From: Flavobacterium frigidarium DSM 17623
GTDB lineage: Bacteria; Bacteroidota; Bacteroidia; Flavobacteriales; Flavobacteriaceae
NCBI RefSeq assembly: GCF_000425505.1
Contig: NZ_AUDO01000009.1
Coordinates: 124,001-188,000 of the forward strand
Direction of reading: 5' to 3'
Length of the DNA: 64,000 nt
Shown: positions 26,887-34,489 of the stretch, one piece after another
Layout: the number at the start of each line of letters is the position of its first letter
How positions within the stretch are numbered: the first letter of the stretch is position 1
Position numbers and translations under genes: made by a program
Notes under the pieces: model-generated
Told to the model about the DNA's origin: nothing
Databases searched by the model: none
What the model saw: only the letters and a program-made list of their open reading frames with translations

Positions 26887-27483
26887 ATGAAGTATTTACA
26901 CACGCTAGTCTTATTATTTTTTTGCGTTTTTACTAATGCACAAAACCAAGAACACATCTATGATATTTCAGTCAATGGAAATTTTATTGGTGAATTAACT
27001 GTTTCGAAATTGATTGAAGGATCTACAACAACCTATAAACTTAATAGTAAATCTGTAATTTCTCTTTTAGGGAAAACAACAATAAGCACCTCATTTGTTG
27101 GTGTTTTTAAAAACAATGTTTTACAATCAAGCATTTATATCTCACAAAAAAACAACAAAGCTTACGATAGCAGCACCATTACTGAGAAAAATGGGGTGTA
27201 CACAATTCTACGTAAAGGAAAAAAATCAATTGTAAGCAAACCTATAAAATACGTGACTTGCTTGTTGTATTTTGAAAAACCAGTTGTAACCGAACCCTAT
27301 TTTGATGTATTAGAAGCAGTCTTTAGTCCTATTACAATGGTAGATCAAAATAATTATTTGCTTATCGATTCAAGCAATAATGAAAAAACAACTTATAATT
27401 ATCTTAACGGCATCTTAGAACAAGGTAAGACAAAGCATACTTTATATGATTTTACGTTTACTTTAAGGAACCAAAACTTGTAA
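26887..27483 (+). CDS. Secreted protein of unknown function (DUF6134-like)
   Basis: 198 residues. The signal peptide is MKYLHTLVLLFFCVFTNAQ. The mature part is beta-rich and reads like a sheet or lipocalin-like fold, with YDISVNGNFIGELTVSKL at its start and a repeated short strand pattern. It resembles the DUF6134 family of flavobacterial secreted proteins by general pattern, but no motif is diagnostic. There is no catalytic residue pattern and no Cys pair. The promoter is not obvious. Function cannot be assigned. Confidence 0.65.
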   Translation: MKYLHTLVLLFFCVFTNAQNQEHIYDISVNGNFIGELTVSKLIEGSTTTYKLNSKSVISLLGKTTISTSFVGVFKNNVLQSSIYISQKNNKAYDSSTITEKNGVYTILRKGKKSIVSKPIKYVTCLLYFEKPVVTEPYFDVLEAVFSPITMVDQNNYLLIDSSNNEKTTYNYLNGILEQGKTKHTLYDFTFTLRNQNL

Positions 27484-27585
27484 CCTAACATTATACTAGT
27501 TTTTGAGTGCTACGTTATAACAGCTACATACTTGCGCTAACGTATGTTATAATTACTCAGTATTAAAACGTTTATACATAAAAAA

Positions 27586-27609
27586 ACTCGCTACAAGAGC
27601 GAGTCTTTT
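27586..27609. terminator. Terminator between convergent genes
   Basis: 7-bp perfect stem (ACTCGCT / AGCGAGT) with a 5-nt loop. T-tract follows on the plus strand and an A-tract precedes it, so it can act in both directions. Confidence 0.8.
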
Positions 27610-27630
27610 TGTTAGGCCAAATTTAAAATA

Positions 27631-28605
27631 TTATCTAAACGACGATCTTGATCCAGAAGAAGAAAAAATAGCTGCCATTCTACTTACTTGTCCGCTAGAG
27701 AACATATACATACCCTTATCATCGGTATAATCCATATAGTTCATATACATTTCTAAAGGTGTACCCGAACACGTACTTCTAAGCCCAACAGCAGGAAGAC
27801 CGTAATTAGGTGAATCGTGAGAAGGTGTGTCAGTTACTAAATCTGAACCGCAATTTGCATCTCCCCAAATATGGCGTAAATTCATCCAGTGTCCTACTTC
27901 GTGAGTTGCAGTTCTTCCCAAGTTATATGGAGCAGCAGCCAGACCAGTTGTCCCTGTACAGTAGTTCCCACATACAATTCCGTCTAAGGCTGCAGTTGTT
28001 GTTCCTGGAAATTTACCATATCCTAACAATTGACTATTGTTTGATTTGCTTCTTAGATTAGAAACTACCCAATAATTTAATTTTGTAGTTGGAGAAGTTG
28101 CAGCAATACCTGTCGTAGCATTTTTCATAAATTCATCTTCAGAGTACCAAACAGTTCTTGTAGTTGCTTTTCTAATAACTTGATCGAGATAAAATTTAAC
28201 ATTTAGTGCACCTCTAACATTGTTATATGGATTACTTGAATTATAATCTGAATTTGTCCCTTGAAAATCAGCATTCAAAACATCTATTTGAGATTGAAGC
28301 TGAGCTACTGATACATTTTCGGCAGCTGTACTGTACAATACATTAAATACCACAGGGATTTCTAGAACACCATTAACTATTTTACCCGTTGCCATTATAC
28401 TAGCATTCTTCAACTCCATCTCTTGCATTTTTTTTGCTAGAGTTGGGTCATTTTTTAATTGTAATTCTAACATATCTTGTGTTGCACAAGATCTTTTAGC
28501 TGAAATTTCGATAGCAGCGACGTTAATAGAATCTGAATTTGTATCATCATTTTGACATGAGAACATGAGAAACACAATGCTAGCACTTAATAATAATTTT
28601 TTCAT
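27631..28605 (-). CDS. M43 (pappalysin-type) zinc metalloprotease lipoprotein
   Basis: 324 residues. The start MKKLLLSASIVFLMFSCQND is a lipoprotein signal (lipobox Cys about residue 17), so the protein sits at the membrane. The metzincin zinc motif is HEVGHWMNLRH (extended HExxHxxNxxH), followed by the Met-turn region YMNYMDYTDDKGMYMFSSGQ. The Cys pairs around CGNYC and NCGSD/STCSG are probably disulfides. This matches the M43 family (cytophagalysin/ulilysin-like), which degrades proteins outside the cell. Length is standard for M43 without C-terminal domains. The gene stands alone. Confidence 0.92.
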   Translation of the reverse strand: MKKLLLSASIVFLMFSCQNDDTNSDSINVAAIEISAKRSCATQDMLELQLKNDPTLAKKMQEMELKNASIMATGKIVNGVLEIPVVFNVLYSTAAENVSVAQLQSQIDVLNADFQGTNSDYNSSNPYNNVRGALNVKFYLDQVIRKATTRTVWYSEDEFMKNATTGIAATSPTTKLNYWVVSNLRSKSNNSQLLGYGKFPGTTTAALDGIVCGNYCTGTTGLAAAPYNLGRTATHEVGHWMNLRHIWGDANCGSDLVTDTPSHDSPNYGLPAVGLRSTCSGTPLEMYMNYMDYTDDKGMYMFSSGQVSRMAAIFSSSGSRSSFR

Positions 28606-29071
28606 TGTAGGTTAATTTGAGATTTGGGGTTGTTAAAACATTTACTTTAAAATTTTATTAAAATTTACAGCAATAGTATATCTATTTTATAACTATTCAA
28701 AACATATTGTTAGTTAAATATTAAACTAATTATAAATACTATAATTGCTGATTCTCTTTTAAATGTAGTAAATTCATTATCAGCTTATTAAATATTTCGT
28801 ATTTCCGATATTAATCGCCATTTGAAAATGTATTTTAAAATACGTCCTAATGAAGACCATAAACCTCATAAAATAATAGATCGTGATGCACAATTTGAAC
28901 TTATAGTTCTAAGAATTCATTAAGGTCTAAGTAAGTGAAAAATTAATACACTACTGCCCACCATTAATGATGTGATTACAAGTCAGCGCAGCAGCGTAGT
29001 TAATGTTGAGCCAATTTCCCAAATAGAGTTACAAAAATGATAAATACTATTCATTTTTCCTTTATAATCCG
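28606..29071. other. Intergenic, one tiny frame only
   Basis: 466 bp of AT-rich DNA. The only frame of note is a 31-codon one at 28828-28923 (MYFKIRPNEDHKPHK...), which looks protein-like but has no recognised relative and no box upstream. No hairpin or repeat stands out. Confidence 0.5.
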
Positions 29072-29079
29072 TATTTTTG
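29072..29079 (+). promoter_or_regulatory. -7 promoter box for feoA
   Basis: TATTTTTG matches TAnnTTTG and ends 26 nt before the TTG start of feoA. Confidence 0.65.
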
Positions 29080-29105
29080 CAATCTTAATTCAATCTAAAT
29101 AAGTC

Positions 29106-29345
29106 TTGCGTACCACGATAAATTCACTTAAAAAAGGAGAGAAAGCCATAATCAAGGATTTTGATATTGATGTTATTCCGTTGAAGCTACTTGAAATGGG
29201 GTGTTTGCCCGGTAATACAGTAGAGCTGTTACAAATAGCTCCTTTTGGCGACCCTTTATATCTGGATATTAACGGATCACATTTGGCTATTCGTGTGGAA
29301 ACAGCAGCAGAAATTGAAGTTGAATTGATCAAAATCCAACTTTAA
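29106..29345 (+). CDS. feoA: Ferrous iron transport protein A
   Basis: 79 residues with an SH3-like FeoA fold: LKKGEKAIIKDF, LLEMGCLPGNTVELLQIAPFGDPLYLDINGSHLAIRVETA. It is a small cytosolic partner of FeoB in Fe2+ uptake. The start is TTG at 29106, right for the family length and correctly placed after the -7 box. feoB follows after 1 nt, so the two are translationally coupled. Confidence 0.95.
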   Translation: MRTTINSLKKGEKAIIKDFDIDVIPLKLLEMGCLPGNTVELLQIAPFGDPLYLDINGSHLAIRVETAAEIEVELIKIQL

Positions 29346-29346
29346 A

Positions 29347-31446
29347 ATGATTAATCAAAATATAAATGTTGCTTTAATAGGAAACCCTAATGTAGGGAAA
29401 ACGTCGGTCTTTAATCAATTGACCGGTTTAAATCAGCAAGTGGGGAACTATCCCGGAATTACCGTGGAGAAAAAAATTGGGTTTTGTAAATTACCTAACA
29501 ACGTCAAAGCAAACATTCTAGATTTACCAGGAACCTACAGCTTAAACGCCAGCTCTATTGACGAGAATGTAGTAATTGAACTGCTCTTAAACAAAAATGA
29601 TAAATTATACCCTGATGTTGCTCTTGTAGTAACTGATGTCGAAAATCTAAAACGTAATTTATTACTCTTTACCCAAATAAAAGACCTTGAGATTCCAACT
29701 ATTTTAGTCATTAACATGGCCGATAGAATGGAACACAAAGGGATCTCTCTGGACATACCGTATCTGGAAGAACAACTTAAAACTAAAATTGCATTAGTAA
29801 GTTCTAGAAAAGGTTTTGGTATCGAAGAATTAAAAAAACTAATTGTTACTTACAAAACCATTTCGAGCGAACCCTGCCTGAATGCCTCTATAATTGACCC
29901 TGAATATTTTGAAAGTTTGCGCAAAGCATTTCCTAGTCAATTATTATACAAATTATGGTTGGTCATCACGCAAGATGTGAATTTCTTAAACCTAGAACGA
30001 AAAGAAATTCATAGTTCCTTTACCAAGTCACACTCTGATTTAAAACGCTTACAGCAAAAAGAAACCATCAAAAGATATCAATTTATCAACGACACTTTAA
30101 AAGTAGGGTTAAAAGTTGATGCTTCGATAGCAAAGGATTTTCGATCAAAATTAGACCGTGTACTAACTCATAAAGTTTGGGGTTATGTGATTTTCTTTCT
30201 AATCTTATTTGTGATTTTTCAGTCTATTTTCGAATGGTCAAAAATCCCAATGGACTTTATAGATAGCAGCTTTGCTTCTTTGAGCACCTGGGCAAAAGAC
30301 AGCTTACCAGACGGAGTGCTTACAAATTTAATTTCGCAAGGAATCATTCCGGGAATTGGAGGGATTTTAATTTTTATACCACAAATTGCATTTTTATTTT
30401 TATTTATTTCCATACTAGAAGAGAGTGGTTACATGAGCCGTGTCGTCTTTTTAATGGATAAAATCATGCGAAAATTTGGACTATCAGGGAAGAGTGTTGT
30501 TCCTTTAATTTCGGGAACGGCTTGTGCCATTCCAGCAATTATGGCAACACGTAATATTGAAAATTGGAAAGAAAGATTAATTACTATTCTTGTAACCCCT
30601 TTTACAACATGTTCTGCAAGGTTGCCTGTTTACGCCATAATTATTGCCTTAGTAATTCCAGATAAGCGCGTTCTGGGAATTCTTAACCTACAAGGACTAA
30701 CTTTGATGTTATTGTATTTATTGGGTTTCGGAATGGCGATATTTTCAGCTTATGCTTTAAATAAAGTGATGAAAATAAAAAGCAAAACGTTTTTTGTGGT
30801 CGAAATGCCAAATTACAAGTTGCCTATGTTTAAAAATGTAGCCATTAATGTAATCGAAAAAACAAAAGCATTTGTTTATGGAGCCGGAAAAATCATTCTT
30901 GCAATTTCGATCATTCTCTGGTTTCTTGCTTCTTATGGTCCCGGAAAACAATTTAAAAACGCTGAAGAAATTGTAAAAGCAAAAACAGAAAGTACTGCTC
31001 TTACAGCAGTAGAATTAGAAAACGAAGTTGCCTCATACAAGTTGGAGAATTCATACATAGGAATAATGGGAAAAACTATCGAACCAGTGATTTCGCCTCT
31101 AGGGTATGATTGGAAAATAGGTATTGCTATTATTAGTTCGTTTGCTGCTAGAGAAGTATTTGTGGGTACACTAGCAACTATTTATAGCGTAGGAGGTAGC
31201 GACAATGACGATACCATAAAAAATAAAATGGCTGCCGAAATTAATCCAGCGACTGGAGAAAAAGTATTCAATTTCGCCTCCGGTATCTCTTTATTACTTT
31301 TTTATGCCTTTGCTCTACAATGTGCAAGTACATTAGCAGTGACAAAGAAAGAAACTAATTCATGGAAATGGCCTTTAGGCCAATTGATATTCATGAGTGG
31401 ATTTGCTTATTTGCTAGCACTAATCACATATCAAATTTTAAAATAA
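29347..31446 (+). CDS. feoB: Ferrous iron transporter B
   Basis: 699 residues. The N-terminal GTPase domain (about 1-170) shows G1 GNPNVGKTS, G3 DLPG and G4 NMAD. A helical GDI-like spacer (about 170-260) leads to the membrane part with about ten helices in two Gate motifs: one near GTACAIPAIMATRNIENWKE, the other near FAAREVFVGTLATIYSVGG. The core includes the Cys-containing helix TPFTTCSARLPVY, thought to line the iron path. Length is normal. It takes up Fe2+ from the periplasm. It is followed 6 nt later by a small FeoB-associated peptide gene. Confidence 0.98.
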   Translation: MINQNINVALIGNPNVGKTSVFNQLTGLNQQVGNYPGITVEKKIGFCKLPNNVKANILDLPGTYSLNASSIDENVVIELLLNKNDKLYPDVALVVTDVENLKRNLLLFTQIKDLEIPTILVINMADRMEHKGISLDIPYLEEQLKTKIALVSSRKGFGIEELKKLIVTYKTISSEPCLNASIIDPEYFESLRKAFPSQLLYKLWLVITQDVNFLNLERKEIHSSFTKSHSDLKRLQQKETIKRYQFINDTLKVGLKVDASIAKDFRSKLDRVLTHKVWGYVIFFLILFVIFQSIFEWSKIPMDFIDSSFASLSTWAKDSLPDGVLTNLISQGIIPGIGGILIFIPQIAFLFLFISILEESGYMSRVVFLMDKIMRKFGLSGKSVVPLISGTACAIPAIMATRNIENWKERLITILVTPFTTCSARLPVYAIIIALVIPDKRVLGILNLQGLTLMLLYLLGFGMAIFSAYALNKVMKIKSKTFFVVEMPNYKLPMFKNVAINVIEKTKAFVYGAGKIILAISIILWFLASYGPGKQFKNAEEIVKAKTESTALTAVELENEVASYKLENSYIGIMGKTIEPVISPLGYDWKIGIAIISSFAAREVFVGTLATIYSVGGSDNDDTIKNKMAAEINPATGEKVFNFASGISLLLFYAFALQCASTLAVTKKETNSWKWPLGQLIFMSGFAYLLALITYQILK

Positions 31447-31452
31447 AACAGT

Positions 31453-31578
31453 ATGCTTCAAGAAATTATAGCCTTTATAATCCTTGCTTTAGCGGTAGGG
31501 TTTTTAGTAAAAAAATACTTCTTTAAAAAGAAAAAGTCGTCTAAGAGTTGTTCGAGTGACGACTGTGGTTGTCACTAA
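31453..31578 (+). CDS. FeoB-associated Cys-rich membrane protein (41 aa)
   Basis: 41 residues, ATG at 31453, stop at 31576-31578. An N-terminal membrane helix (LQEIIAFIILALAVGFLVKKY) is followed by a Lys-rich stretch and a C-terminal Cys/Asp/His tail (SCSSDDCGCH). This is the pattern of the short FeoB-associated Cys-rich peptide family; in size and position it corresponds to FeoC-like or FeoB-associated proteins. It probably helps FeoB or senses metal or redox state at the membrane. It completes the feoA-feoB operon. Confidence 0.9.
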   Translation: MLQEIIAFIILALAVGFLVKKYFFKKKKSSKSCSSDDCGCH

Positions 31579-31589
31579 AATAATGATAT

Positions 31590-31633
31590 AAAAAACGCAA
31601 AGTAGTAGATTAAATTTACTTTGCGTTTTTTTT
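31590..31633 (+). terminator. Terminator of the feo operon
   Basis: 15-bp perfect stem (left arm 31590-31604, right arm 31617-31631; core ACGCAAAGTA / TACTTTGCGT) followed by further T residues, 12 nt after the small peptide stop. Confidence 0.93.
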
Positions 31634-31761
31634 ATAGGCTCAAGAATTATTGGTGTCTCAAACGAGAAACATCGCTGTGATTCGATTGTACTTCTATAAC
31701 TTCAAGAGACAAAAACTAATCACAATACTTTTAGAGAGAATTAAATATATAAGACTTTATT

Positions 31762-32415
31762 TTAATTGATTTTCACAAATAAGTTAGAGGCAATCTTATT
31801 CGAAATAGACAACGATTTCCCATCTACGCTTATTTTAACCGATTGGTCAAAGCTCTCTCTGGCAATAATTTCGATCTTAGAACCTAAAGCGATTTCTTGT
31901 TTGTCCAGATATTTTAAAAACTCTGATGAGGTGTCTTTCACGCCTACGCAAATGCCTTTTTGGTGCACTAAAAGTTCTGAAAGCAACTGCTTTTCGATTT
32001 TGAAGATTTCACCTTTTGCATTCGGGATAGGGTCACCATGAGGATCTTCGGTAGGATTGCCTAAAAAATCATCTAGCTTATTAATCAACTTCTCTGATTT
32101 GATGTGTTCTAATTGCTCAGCAACATCATGTACCTCATCCCAAGAAAAATCGAGTTTTTCTACTAAGAAAACTTCCCATAAACGGTGTTTTCTAACAATC
32201 ATTTTAGCAGCAAGTTTCCCTGGATCAGTCAAAGAAACCCCTTGATACTTTATATAATTAACCAGGCCCTTTTCGGCTAGTTTTTTAAGCATATCAGTTA
32301 CTGATGAGGCTTTGGTCTCCATCATTTCGGCAATGGCATTGGTGCTCACATCGGCGTTTGAAATAACGGTGAGATGGTATATGGCTTTAAGATAATTTTC
32401 TTCTGAAAGTGTCAT
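31762..32415 (-). CDS. DtxR/MntR-family metal-dependent repressor
   Basis: 217 residues. An N-terminal winged helix (NYLKAIYHLTVISNADVSTNAIAEMMETKASSVTDMLKKL) is followed by a dimerisation domain with metal-binding residues (HRLWEVFLVEKLDFSWDEVHDVAEQLEHI: His, Glu and Asp) and a C-terminal FeoA/SH3-like domain (about 145-217). It represses metal-uptake genes when Mn2+ or Fe2+ is bound. It lies downstream of mntH on the same strand (98 bp apart, with the structured element B between them). This placement fits a regulator of the transporter, and it may bind the palindrome at 34442. Confidence 0.93.
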   Translation of the reverse strand: MTLSEENYLKAIYHLTVISNADVSTNAIAEMMETKASSVTDMLKKLAEKGLVNYIKYQGVSLTDPGKLAAKMIVRKHRLWEVFLVEKLDFSWDEVHDVAEQLEHIKSEKLINKLDDFLGNPTEDPHGDPIPNAKGEIFKIEKQLLSELLVHQKGICVGVKDTSSEFLKYLDKQEIALGSKIEIIARESFDQSVKISVDGKSLSISNKIASNLFVKIN

Positions 32416-32430
32416 GCGTTTTTATTTTTT

Positions 32431-32507
32431 AGCCCTGATTGCAGCTGCATCCTTGCTCTTTTTTTCTTAAAAAGAGCAAGATATAGTGGAAAGCAGGAAA
32501 TAGCTCC
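32431..32507 (-). repeat. Dispersed structured element, copy B
   Basis: On the minus strand it reads GGAGCTATTTCCTGC...GATTGC/AATCAGGGCT around a hairpin with arms CTTGCTCTTTTT and AAAAAGAGCAAG. It begins 6 nt after the mntH stop codon, in the transcribed orientation, and separates mntH from the repressor gene. Member of the same family as the copies at 8377, 40350, 46262 and 52475. Confidence 0.8.
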
Positions 32508-32513
32508 TAATTA

Positions 32514-34385
32514 TTATTCTCTTACAATTAATAGCGGAATGGTAATTTTATGTCTCAATTTATCTACAGTAGTACCAAAAATCAAATCCTTGAAACCAGT
32601 GTGACCATGGGTTCCCATAACAAGAATATCAAAAGTCCCCTCGTTTATAAGCAGTGGAATTACTTTGTTTGGTTTTCCAAAACCCAATTGTATTTTAACT
32701 CTAAAACCTTTCTCGGCTAGCATTTCTTTGTATTCCTCAAGTAATTTTTCATCAATTAAGGTTTCGTGGTCGTCAATATGTTCCCCGTACATTAAAGCTC
32801 CCACGGTTTCAACAATGTGTATTAAAGTGTAATTTGCCTGCTTGCCTCCAAGTTCAAATGCACTATTTAAAGCCACCTCGTCGGCTGCAGAGAAATCGAC
32901 AGTGACTGCAATATTCTTTTTATCATAAGCCTCAGACTTAGAAAACCTCAATTTTAAATTGTGTGGCGAATGATTTTGGAAGTCGTTTTTTCTCTTTGAT
33001 ATGAACGGCTTTATTACAATGTATAATAGTAAAATCAAGAAACTAATTGCTAGTGGAACTACCGTAAGCCATAAAATAATTGGGTTTTCGGCTGTTTCAA
33101 GCCATCCTGTAATTTCGTCTAAAACCAATTTACCATTTAAAATAACAATGATCGAAGCGACAATCCATGAAGCAATTTGTGTCCATTTACCAATATGAAA
33201 TCCTCGCATTTTTGACTTATCGCTCACGAAGTGAATCAACGGAATAATGGCAAATCCCAACTGCAAACTTAAGATTACCTGACTGAAAATTAATAATTTT
33301 CCGGTTACGCCTTCGCCAAAAATTGTAATCACAATAACAGCCGGAACAATTGCTATTAAACGCGTTACAATGCGGCGTACCCAAGGTTGGATTCTTAAAT
33401 TTAAATAGCCTTCCATAATTATTTGTCCCGCCAGGGTTCCTGTTACAGTCGAACTCTGTCCTGCAGCGATCAAGGCCACAGCAAACAATATAGGTGCCCA
33501 TTTTGTACCAAGCAACGGTTGTAAAAATTTATGTGCATCTTGGATTTCGGCAACGTTATGCATACCTACTTTATAAAATGTGGCTGCTGCCAAAATTAAA
33601 ATGGCGGCGTTCACAAAAAATGCCAAGTTTAAGGCAATAGTCGAGTCGATTAAATTGTATTTTAAAGCTTGTTTGATTCCGGCTTTTGAGCGGTCAAATT
33701 TACGGGTTTGCACCAATGAAGAGTGCAAGTATAAGTTGTGTGGCATTACCGTGGCTCCAATGATACCAATAGCGATATAAAGAGCGGTTTCATTAGGCAT
33801 CGACGGGATTAATCCTAACATCACTTTGTCTAACTCAGGTTGGGCAAAGAACATTTCGAAGACAAATGAAATTCCTATAACCAATACTAAAGCGAGAATA
33901 AATGCCTCCATTTTACGAATTCCCTTGTTGATTAAGAACAATAGTAAAAACGTGTCGAGTACCGTAATCATAACTCCATATATTAAGGGAATATCAAATA
34001 GCAAGTTGATACCAATAGCCATTCCTAAAACCTCAGCAAGATCGCAAGCTGCAATGGCAATTTCGGCTAAGAAATATAAAATGTAGTTGATAAAGGGAGA
34101 ATAGGTCTCTCGAGATGCTTGCGCTAAATCGCGCTGGGTAACGATTCCAAGACGAGCACTCAAACTTTGTAAAAGCAGTGCCATAATGTTACTCATTAAT
34201 AGAACCCAAAGTAAAGAATATCCAAATTGGCTTCCTCCTGCTAAATCTGTTGCCCAATTTCCTGGGTCCATATATCCTACACTTATTAAGTATGCAGGAC
34301 CAAAAAACGCTAATATTTTTCGAAAAACCGATTTCTTATTTTGAGTGGAAACTGATTCGTTTACCTCTTCTAACGACTTACCCAT
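32514..34385 (-). CDS. mntH: Nramp manganese/iron transporter fused to a UspA domain
   Basis: 623 residues. The Nramp part (about 20-445, eleven helices) has the Asp-Pro-Gly motif DPGNWATDLAGG in helix 1 and the MPHN motif in helix 6, which bind Mn2+ and related divalent ions. The C-terminal part (about 480-623) is a universal stress protein domain with the ATP-binding motif G-x2-G-x9-G-[ST] (GTHGHTGFKDLIFGTT). Typical MntH proteins stop near residue 420, so the USP domain is an added regulatory module. It imports divalent metal with protons. A -7 box lies upstream (34403) and a palindrome sits 57 nt before the start. Confidence 0.95.
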   Translation of the reverse strand: MGKSLEEVNESVSTQNKKSVFRKILAFFGPAYLISVGYMDPGNWATDLAGGSQFGYSLLWVLLMSNIMALLLQSLSARLGIVTQRDLAQASRETYSPFINYILYFLAEIAIAACDLAEVLGMAIGINLLFDIPLIYGVMITVLDTFLLLFLINKGIRKMEAFILALVLVIGISFVFEMFFAQPELDKVMLGLIPSMPNETALYIAIGIIGATVMPHNLYLHSSLVQTRKFDRSKAGIKQALKYNLIDSTIALNLAFFVNAAILILAAATFYKVGMHNVAEIQDAHKFLQPLLGTKWAPILFAVALIAAGQSSTVTGTLAGQIIMEGYLNLRIQPWVRRIVTRLIAIVPAVIVITIFGEGVTGKLLIFSQVILSLQLGFAIIPLIHFVSDKSKMRGFHIGKWTQIASWIVASIIVILNGKLVLDEITGWLETAENPIILWLTVVPLAISFLILLLYIVIKPFISKRKNDFQNHSPHNLKLRFSKSEAYDKKNIAVTVDFSAADEVALNSAFELGGKQANYTLIHIVETVGALMYGEHIDDHETLIDEKLLEEYKEMLAEKGFRVKIQLGFGKPNKVIPLLINEGTFDILVMGTHGHTGFKDLIFGTTVDKLRHKITIPLLIVRE

Positions 34386-34402
34386 TTGATAACTATTTAA
34401 GG

Positions 34403-34410
34403 CAAATGTA
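34403..34410 (-). promoter_or_regulatory. -7 promoter box for mntH
   Basis: TACATTTG on the minus strand matches TAnnTTTG and ends 17 nt before the mntH ATG. The MntR-like palindrome lies about 32 nt further upstream, over the -33 to -47 region. Confidence 0.6.
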
Positions 34411-34441
34411 ATTATGTTTTTTTGCTAAATCAAATATAATT

Positions 34442-34457
34442 TTTAGATTTGTCTAAA
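34442..34457. promoter_or_regulatory. Candidate MntR/DtxR operator
   Basis: TTTAGA-TTTG-TCTAAA is a perfect 6-bp inverted repeat with a 4-bp spacer between the divergent mntH and TonB receptor genes. MntR and DtxR relatives bind similar TTTAGG...CCTAAA-type palindromes, and the window encodes one such repressor. A single site here could control both directions. Confidence 0.5.
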
Positions 34458-34489
34458 TTTATAATTAACTACAGACTAAAAAATATATT

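Noticed and set aside
29090..29332. 80-codon minus-strand frame over feoA
   Set aside because: Antisense shadow of feoA, which has family motifs and a promoter.
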